Source: Yoonia tamlensis (GTDB taxonomy: Bacteria; Pseudomonadota; Alphaproteobacteria; Rhodobacterales; Rhodobacteraceae). Taken from it: 64,000 bases of DNA. Position 1 is the stretch's first letter; the number at the start of each line of letters is the position of its first letter. Of this stretch, positions 58,948-64,000 are shown piece after piece. The notes under the pieces are model-generated. The model worked only from the letters and a program-made list of their open reading frames with translations. It searched no databases and had not been told where the DNA came from. The position numbers and the translations under genes were made by a program. The stretch spans positions 1,266,097 to 1,330,096 of the forward strand of contig NZ_FOYP01000001.1 in the NCBI RefSeq assembly GCF_900115105.1. Direction: 5' to 3'.

Positions 58948-59059
58948 ATTACGTTCGCGCACCGCATGTAAATGACACAAATATAAGGGGGCCAAATGGT
59001 CTCTTCTGGACGGCTAAACATACCCTGCTCGCAGGCCCAAAAAAGATGGATAATCATCC

Positions 59060-59650
59060 GTGATTGATGCGGCGCTTTCTTTGACCGTGTCCAAGCTGAA
59101 TGGGCATCTTTCGGGGCGTTTTGGTGCGCCCGAGGATATTGCCGTTCTGGCACCTTTGACGGATCCTGACGGCAAAGTATCCGAATTGGCGCGCAATCGG
59201 TTGGCGATTTTTGTCACGAATATTTCTGAAGATAGCGTGCCGCGCCGCGGACAAGGGCGCGGCGCCCCGCTGGCAGGTTTCACCGCGGGCGAAGAGCCGC
59301 TGCATCTGGATGTCTATGCGATGCTGGCTGCATCATATGACGCAAATATCTATGGCGAAGGGCTCAAAATGCTGTCGGCGGCTTTGATGTTTTTCCAAAG
59401 CTATCCGTTAATGACCCCGCAAAACACGCCCAATATGCCCAAAGGAATGCAGCAATTATCGTTTGAAATAAGCAATCTGCGGGTCGAAGAAATGGGCCAG
59501 ATGTGGGGTAATCTTGGCGGGCGCTATGTGCCTTCGGTAATGTTCAAAATCCGCACAATCACGCTGACATCGGGCGCGATTACGTCGCTCAAACCAGCGG
59601 TGCGCAAACCACGGCGCAGCCTGTTCCCTCTGCGGGAGGCACAATCATGA
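59060..59650 (+). CDS. eCIS cap/tube-terminator protein (DUF4255, Afp16/Pvc16-like)
   Basis: A 196-residue DUF4255 protein: MIDAALSLTVSKLNGHLSGRF at the start, a central NISEDSVPRRGQG segment and MLAASYDANIYGEGLKMLSAALMFFQ, all typical of the Afp16/Pvc16 N-terminal domain that caps the tube and sheath in extracellular contractile injection systems. GTG start at 59060; ribosome site weak (AGATGGA). It is the first gene of the operon, whereas the homologue is last in Afp and PVC clusters. Coupled to the next gene by ATGA. Confidence 0.85.
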   Translation: MIDAALSLTVSKLNGHLSGRFGAPEDIAVLAPLTDPDGKVSELARNRLAIFVTNISEDSVPRRGQGRGAPLAGFTAGEEPLHLDVYAMLAASYDANIYGEGLKMLSAALMFFQSYPLMTPQNTPNMPKGMQQLSFEISNLRVEEMGQMWGNLGGRYVPSVMFKIRTITLTSGAITSLKPAVRKPRRSLFPLREAQS

Positions 59651-60384
59651 GCTTTCACATCGCGCTATCTTTGCGGGTCACGCATGAATATTGGGGCGAT
59701 GAAACCCCGCCGTTGCGGATACTTCCTTCCGATATGCGCGCATTCACGCGGGCGGGTCTTTTGGCCAAACCAGCCCCCGCCCGGTTGGATGTTGTCGCCG
59801 AAACCGCTTTGCTTACCGAACCAACACAGATTGCCTGCGATGTCTACACAACCAGCCCCGACACATATGCGCTAACCCAAGGGCTGCGCGCTGATACGCT
59901 GCCGATTTATGATTTGGGGTCGGCGACCGAAATGCACCTCGCCGATGCTGTGCCGCTTGAAAATGTACCGCGCCTGCCTGGTGATCCGCTTTTGCGGCTG
60001 CTCATCACGCTTGATGAAACCGGCACCCGCAATCTGCGCCTGCATCTGCAAACGGTCAGCGCGCTTTGGGCCTATCATTTTACCGGAGACGCAGCACCCG
60101 AGGGGCTGCAAATCACGGATCCGACGGGCGCCGCATCTTTTGACGATCTTGGCACAGCGCCGATCGCTGAAGGCCATAGTGCGCGCATCTTGCGTTCCGA
60201 CGCGCCGATCAAACTGCGCTACCGCTCTGACGCGCGATTTACCCTTGAGGCGCGCCAAGACCCGCCCTTTGACCCTATTACCCTGATCCCGGTGCTTCCT
60301 GCGGCCGGTGTCAATCTGCGCCCAACAGATGACCCTGCGGCCGCAGCCCCACTTCAATCCGACATTTTTGTCAGCTTATGGTAA
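59647..60384 (+). CDS. Unrecognised eCIS operon protein, probable partner of the cap protein
   Basis: A 245-residue soluble protein with no signal peptide, membrane span or motif I recognise. It has mixed beta-rich sequence (LRLHLQTVSALWAYHFTGDA and APIKLRYRSDARFTLEAR) and a C-terminal IFVSLW. Its start overlaps the cap gene stop and it ends 13 bases before the sheath start, so it must be an integral member of the operon. Some eCIS, such as that of Algoriphagus, have a second cap/adaptor protein beside the DUF4255 protein; this may be its counterpart, by position only. Confidence 0.7.
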   Translation: MSFHIALSLRVTHEYWGDETPPLRILPSDMRAFTRAGLLAKPAPARLDVVAETALLTEPTQIACDVYTTSPDTYALTQGLRADTLPIYDLGSATEMHLADAVPLENVPRLPGDPLLRLLITLDETGTRNLRLHLQTVSALWAYHFTGDAAPEGLQITDPTGAASFDDLGTAPIAEGHSARILRSDAPIKLRYRSDARFTLEARQDPPFDPITLIPVLPAAGVNLRPTDDPAAAAPLQSDIFVSLW

Positions 60385-60397
60385 AGGAGAATTCCCA

Positions 60398-62593
60398 ATG
60401 GTCATGAAGACCCCCGGCGTCTACATCGTCGAGAAAAGCGCCTTCCCCAATTCGGTCGTCCAAGTCGCAACGGCCGTGCCTGCGTTCATTGGCTATACCG
60501 AACGGGCGGCAAACGGCAACGTATCGCTGTTTGATACGCCGTTCCGGATCACGTCGTTTTCGGAATATATGAACTATTTCGGCGGCCCGCCAAAACCGCA
60601 ATATGAACTGGTTCCCTACAAGGCATTCGAAGGCGCATCGCCGCTATCAGCAGATGGTGCTGCCAAGAAAGACGCCCTGCCCCGCGCGGTGTTTTCGGTT
60701 GGCGATGCCAAATTTGAATTTGTGCAAAAGAACCCCGCATTTGCATTATTTGGTGCGATGCGGCTGTTTTTCCAGAACGGCGGCGGTGCTTGCTATGTGA
60801 CTTCTATCGGCGGTTACGAGGTCAAGAATGACGCCGGCCAGATCGAAGACAATGTGATCGACGCCGACCGCATGCTGGCCGCGATTAACGGGCTGAAAAA
60901 AGAACCGGAACCAACTATGCTGGTAATCCCCGAGGCGACCCGCCTTGCCCGCCAGAACGCTGTCAAAGTCCAGCAGGCGATGCTGAAACATTGCGGCAAC
61001 GACATGAAAAACCGCTTTGCAATCTTGGATATTTTTGCAGGCCACCTTGACCAAAAAGACCCGCTTGGCAATCCGGTTGCGACCTTCCGCAATGATGTGG
61101 GGATCAACAATCTTGATTTTGGCGCGGCCTATTACCCGTGGCTCGATACATCCATTTTCCAGTCGCGCGATTTTACCTATGAAAATATTGTCGGGTCCAG
61201 CCATCCCAAAATGATGTCGCTGATGCGTCAGGCGATGAAAGCAGGCAAGGAACTCGCGACCGAGATCAACCGCATCTCTGCTCCGACCGTTACAGGTGAT
61301 TTCACGATCTCGGTGCCCAAGGGCGGCACCGTCAAGGTCACGCCACATGATCTGACCGCCGAAGATGACGAAAGCGACAAAACCGGCCTGAAATACAAGA
61401 TCGCCAAAACCGATCTGATGGGCGGCACATTTGTAAATGCCGATGGCGCTGAGGTGTGGGAATTCACCCAAGACATGCTTGGCGATGATGAAACCGCCAG
61501 CGTGATCAGTTTTGTGCATGATGGCACGTCGCCGAAAGGCAAGATCGAACTGGTCGTCAGCGACGAGGCCGATATGGCCACCGATACATTGACCATGCAG
61601 ATGGAAATGATTGGTGCGATCCTTCTGCCCGCCGCGATCAAGGAACAAACGGCAACCGCGACAATTGATGTTGCTTCGGATCATCCTGACGCCGATGCAG
61701 GGTCTATTGTATTGGCCGATGCCACCAGCCCGGATGGCAAGGTCAAAGCCGTTGAAGGTGTCGGCAAATGGTCTGTCGCGGATGCGGGCACAGTGACATT
61801 CGCCCCCGACCCTGCCTTTGCGGGCCCCGAAGCCAAGGCAACCTATACGATCTTCAAAGACGACGTAATGGTCGCCAAGCAAGAGCTGCGCGTCTTGGTC
61901 GATGGCACCAGCCCAATTGTGGCGCAAGGCCCCTCGCCCGCAATGATCGACAAGACATTGCGGTCGCTCGTCCCGCTATACGGCACAATGATGGACACTA
62001 TCGCCAAACGTGAAAACAGCATGGCGCCGGGTGCAGGCATGGCCGGGCTTTACACAATGGTCGATAACAGCCGCGGCGTGTGGAAAGCGCCGGCAAACGT
62101 GTCCATGAACGCGGTTGTGGCGCCCAAGGTGAACATCAACCACGAAGAACAGGAAAACCTAAACGTCTCGACCACCGGTAAATCGATCAACGCGATCCGG
62201 CCCTTTGTTGGCGAAGGCACGCTGGTCTGGGGTGCGCGGACATTGGACGGCAACAGCCTCGATTGGCGCTATATCAACGTGCGCCGCACGATGATCATGA
62301 TCGAGGAATCGCTGCGACTGGCGTCCAAGGCCTATGTCTTTGAGCCAAACACCGCCAACACATGGATCACGATGAAATCCATGACCGAAAACTTCCTGAC
62401 ATCCGTTTGGAAGCAAGGCGGGCTTGCGGGCGCTGTGCCGTCGGACGCGTTCAGCGTGCATGTGGGCTTGGGCGATACAATGACCCCTGTCGATATTCTG
62501 GAAGGGATTTTGCGGATCACTGTTCTGGTCGCCGTCGTGCGCCCTGCGGAATTCATCGAAATCACCTTCCAGCAGCAAATGCAGAAATCTTAA
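60398..62593 (+). CDS. eCIS contractile sheath protein with inserted Ig-like domains
   Basis: A 731-residue sheath. The N-terminal TPGVYIVEKSAFPNSVVQVATAVPAFIGYTE (key TPGVY.VE..A....V..V.TAVPAFIGYTE) and C-terminal RYINVRRTMIMIEESLRLASKAYVFEPN are contractile-sheath signatures shared with Afp2-4 and phage sheaths. Residues about 297-503 are an insertion: first a cadherin/CSPG-like unit with WEFTQDMLGDD...VISFVHDGTSPKGKIELVVSDE, then a CshA-repeat-like unit with EGVGKWSVADAGTVTFAPDPAFAG. Such domains belong on the outer sheath face. Usual eCIS sheaths are 350-500 residues. AAAGGAG precedes the ATG. Confidence 0.92.
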   Translation: MVMKTPGVYIVEKSAFPNSVVQVATAVPAFIGYTERAANGNVSLFDTPFRITSFSEYMNYFGGPPKPQYELVPYKAFEGASPLSADGAAKKDALPRAVFSVGDAKFEFVQKNPAFALFGAMRLFFQNGGGACYVTSIGGYEVKNDAGQIEDNVIDADRMLAAINGLKKEPEPTMLVIPEATRLARQNAVKVQQAMLKHCGNDMKNRFAILDIFAGHLDQKDPLGNPVATFRNDVGINNLDFGAAYYPWLDTSIFQSRDFTYENIVGSSHPKMMSLMRQAMKAGKELATEINRISAPTVTGDFTISVPKGGTVKVTPHDLTAEDDESDKTGLKYKIAKTDLMGGTFVNADGAEVWEFTQDMLGDDETASVISFVHDGTSPKGKIELVVSDEADMATDTLTMQMEMIGAILLPAAIKEQTATATIDVASDHPDADAGSIVLADATSPDGKVKAVEGVGKWSVADAGTVTFAPDPAFAGPEAKATYTIFKDDVMVAKQELRVLVDGTSPIVAQGPSPAMIDKTLRSLVPLYGTMMDTIAKRENSMAPGAGMAGLYTMVDNSRGVWKAPANVSMNAVVAPKVNINHEEQENLNVSTTGKSINAIRPFVGEGTLVWGARTLDGNSLDWRYINVRRTMIMIEESLRLASKAYVFEPNTANTWITMKSMTENFLTSVWKQGGLAGAVPSDAFSVHVGLGDTMTPVDILEGILRITVLVAVVRPAEFIEITFQQQMQKS
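61286..61906 (+). other. Coding segment of the Ig-like insertion in the sheath
   Basis: This in-frame stretch encodes residues ~297-503. It interrupts the sheath core between the conserved DTSIFQSRDFTYENI region and the C-terminal SPAMIDKTLRSLVPLYG. The first half matches the FTQ-x7-9-I.FVHDG.....F.L.VSD pattern of cadherin-like repeats and the second the G.GTW.V...G.VTF.P...F.G....TYT pattern of CshA repeats. Boundaries are estimates. Confidence 0.65.
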
Positions 62594-62616
62594 GAGTTTC
62601 AGAAAGGATCTAACCC

Positions 62617-63075
62617 ATGGCAGATGATGGCTCCGCCCAAACACAGGCGATCTGGCCGCTTCCAAAGTTCCATTTTCAGGTAAAATGGGACGATACGGAA
62701 CTGGCTTTCCAAGAGGTCTCGGGCCTCGATATCGAAACGCAGCCGCTGGAATACCGCGCGGGCAACAACCCTGTGTTTTCCACGATCAAGATGCCCGGAA
62801 TGCTCAAAACAGGCAATATCACCATGAAAAAGGGCGTCTTTGTCAAAGACAACGCCATTTGGGATTGGTTCGCGGAAATCAAGATGAACACGATCACCCG
62901 CAAGGCGTTGACGATTTCATTGCTGGACGAGGCTGGCGCGCCAACGATGGTGTGGAAAGTGCAAAACGCCTTTCCGGTCAAGGTCAGCGGCACCGATCTG
63001 AAGGCCGAAGGCAACGAGGTCGCCGTCGAAAGCATCGAGATCGCCCATGAAGGGTTCGTGATCGAGAACGCCTAA
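62617..63075 (+). CDS. eCIS inner tube protein (Afp1-like)
   Basis: A 152-residue gp19/Hcp-fold tube protein. FHFQVKWDDTELAFQEVSGLDIETQPLEYRAGNN is the family signature (key F.V.W....F.EVSGL.....EYR.G), followed by GNITMKKGVFVKDN and a C-terminal VAVESIEIAHEGF. It builds the channel through which cargo passes. AAAGGAT precedes the ATG at 62617, 24 bases after the sheath stop. Confidence 0.93.
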   Translation: MADDGSAQTQAIWPLPKFHFQVKWDDTELAFQEVSGLDIETQPLEYRAGNNPVFSTIKMPGMLKTGNITMKKGVFVKDNAIWDWFAEIKMNTITRKALTISLLDEAGAPTMVWKVQNAFPVKVSGTDLKAEGNEVAVESIEIAHEGFVIENA

Positions 63076-63076
63076 G

Positions 63077-63532
63077 ATGGACGATTTCAGCGCACCAACC
63101 GCGTTCCATTTCGACGTGGCTTTTCAAGGCAGTGATCCGGATATTTCGGACACTGCATTTCAGGAAGTCACGGGGCTCGAGACGGAACTGGTCACAGAGC
63201 CGCTGCATGAAGGCGGCGAAAACAGGTTTGTACATAACCTGCCAAAACAGGTGAAACACAAGAACCTGACGCTCAAACGCGCGCTGACAGGTGATGACAG
63301 CGGCCTTGTGACATGGTGCCAGAACACGCTTGAACGGGGGTTTGGCGTGGCGATCAAACCGCATGACCTGTTGATTTCGCTGCTTAATGATGCGGCGGAA
63401 CCGGTGGCAAGCTGGGCGGTGACAAATGCGTTTCCTGTTAAATGGAGCACGGGAAATTTCGACGCGATGAAAAACGAACTGGCGATTGAAACCATAGAGT
63501 TGAGCTACCTCACGCTGGAAAGGAAAAGCTGA
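63077..63532 (+). CDS. eCIS second tube/baseplate-proximal tube protein (Afp5-like)
   Basis: A 151-residue tube-family paralogue. FHFDVAFQGSDPDISDTAFQEVTGLETEL and KHKNLTLKRALTGDDSGLVTWCQN correspond to the first tube protein but the sequence is diverged, as for the Afp5 tube initiator that joins tube and baseplate. One base separates it from the previous stop; its stop shares a base with the next start. Confidence 0.9.
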   Translation: MDDFSAPTAFHFDVAFQGSDPDISDTAFQEVTGLETELVTEPLHEGGENRFVHNLPKQVKHKNLTLKRALTGDDSGLVTWCQNTLERGFGVAIKPHDLLISLLNDAAEPVASWAVTNAFPVKWSTGNFDAMKNELAIETIELSYLTLERKS

Positions 63533-63717
63533 TGGCGATCGAGATTGGCAAACTGGTCGTGCGCGGGACATTTGGTGATGTGGCCCGCAATGATGCGACC
63601 ATCAGCGAAGATGAATTGCGCGCGCTTACGCAGCGCTTGCGCAAAGAATTTCGCGAAATTATTTCCAAGGAAATCGCCGCGAGTGAACAACGCATCAAAG
63701 AAGGTATGTTGTCATGA
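63532..63717 (+). CDS. Small eCIS protein (DUF5908-like)
   Basis: A 61-residue protein starting MAIEIGKLVVRGTFGD with a strongly charged helical C-terminal half (LTQRLRKEFREIISKEIAASEQR). Small DUF5908 proteins recur between the tube and LysM genes of eCIS clusters; their function is not known to me. Both ends overlap the neighbouring genes, which confirms that it is translated. Confidence 0.8.
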   Translation: MAIEIGKLVVRGTFGDVARNDATISEDELRALTQRLRKEFREIISKEIAASEQRIKEGMLS

Positions 63718-64000
63718 CCAAGCTTACGATCACCCGATGCGACACATCCGTTTCGCAGATCACGCCAAAATCGGGCGCGGCCAATATATTTACCACAACG
63801 ATCAACCCCTCTGCATTCAACCGCAAATACGGAACAAAATTTTCCGGCACGGGCGGCGGGTCGGATGACGCAATTGGCAAGGCGGCGCCGGTCCCGAAAT
63901 TCTCGGGCTCTGATCCCGAAGAAGTGTCGTTTACACTCACGTTGGATGGCACCGGCGTTGTCCCCGCGGCCGCCGATACCACAGTGGCGGCCCAGATCGA
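63714..64000 (+). CDS. eCIS baseplate LysM-type protein (Afp7-like), 5' part
   Basis: The first 95 residues of a protein that runs out of the window. MTKLTITRCDTSVSQITPKSG followed by INPSAFNRKYGTKF and SDPEEVSFTLTLDGTGVVP match the N-terminal domain of eCIS proteins that carry a C-terminal LysM domain and join tube to baseplate spike. Start overlaps the DUF5908-like stop (ATGA). The LysM part cannot be seen here. Confidence 0.82.
   Translation, partial: MTKLTITRCDTSVSQITPKSGAANIFTTTINPSAFNRKYGTKFSGTGGGSDDAIGKAAPVPKFSGSDPEEVSFTLTLDGTGVVPAAADTTVAAQI

Larger units (their letters stand above)
58518..59059. other. AT-rich 542-base gap before the injection-system operon
   Basis: No gene with a credible start is seen on either strand. 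The sequence is clearly more AT-rich than the flanking genes and holds two strong inverted repeats, listed separately. It probably carries the promoter and control sites of the eCIS operon. Confidence 0.7.

Noticed and set aside
60746..61927. Long minus-strand open frame (393 codons) opposite the sheath gene
   Set aside because: It is antisense to a gene with clear sheath signatures, has no ribosome site or family resemblance, and its composition mirrors the sheath codon pattern.
59060..64000. Prophage or type VI secretion interpretation
   Set aside because: No capsid, terminase, integrase or TssB/TssC-like pair is seen, and DUF4255, DUF5908 and LysM-type neighbours are eCIS hallmarks.

Overview
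The window looks like chromosomal DNA of an alphaproteobacterium of the order Rhodobacterales, probably a marine Roseobacter-group member. This is inferred from gene content rather than from a marker-gene search: sciP beside ctrA, a DUF1127/MocR divergent pair, a metal-poor type of HemB, Hint-domain and SufBCD-associated proteins of the kind common in this family, and many ATGA/GTGA-coupled operons of moderate GC. No rRNA, CRISPR array, integrase or transposase was seen. One tRNA (Leu, CAA) is present.

Layout. 1-7.1 kb: end of an M32 carboxypeptidase, a DUF1127/MocR divergent pair with candidate operators, the rplM-rpsI ribosomal operon, a PaiB-like protein, and a spermidine/putrescine-type ABC transporter (two permeases and an ATPase, no binding protein beside it). 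7.1-12 kb, minus strand: ppk2-tetR-pagL and metA with neighbours. 12-20 kb: quinone oxidoreductase, mnmA, sciP-ctrA, then the coupled repair pair ligA-recG and a 40-residue membrane peptide. 20-27 kb: NifU-like protein, hisI, the tRNA-modification pair trmFO-gluQRS, a frameshifted outer-membrane protein with a decayed paralogue, and gyrA. 27-34 kb: arginine catabolism (arginase and ornithine cyclodeaminase with a divergent Lrp regulator), dsbB, DedA, tRNA-Leu, a Hint protein, a MobA-like transferase, a SYLF lipoprotein and hemB. 34-46 kb: mfd, a Bcr-type exporter, a DsbA-like protein, an XRE-cupin regulator, an orphan oligopeptide-binding protein, a probable small RNA, bdhA with a coupled patatin lipase, and a LysE exporter. 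46-53 kb: pseudouridine degradation (psuK-psuG), a DUF4198/HupE divergent pair whose start codons share one palindrome, and rpsB-tsf. 53-58.5 kb: an orphan LuxR regulator coupled to aroQ, two coupled genes for a sulfotransferase-like and a hydrolase-like protein, and ugd plus a nucleotide-sugar epimerase (route to UDP-glucuronate/UDP-galacturonate).

The most interesting region is 58.5-64 kb. After a 542-base AT-rich gap with strong inverted repeats, a tightly packed plus-strand operon begins: a DUF4255 (Afp16/Pvc16-like cap) protein, an unrecognised partner, a contractile sheath, two inner-tube proteins, a small DUF5908 protein and the start of a LysM-type baseplate protein. This is the front of an extracellular contractile injection system (eCIS). 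The rest of it, including any toxin payload and tail fibres, lies beyond base 64000. Its sheath carries about 200 extra residues that look like two adhesion-type immunoglobulin-fold domains (cadherin-like and CshA-repeat-like), which would be expected on the outer face of the particle.

Other points worth checking are a 75-nt stand-alone small RNA with a near-consensus promoter and terminator (43.1 kb), a homopolymer frameshift in an outer-membrane protein gene (24.04 kb), and a 26-base repeat found at the 3' ends of two unrelated genes.
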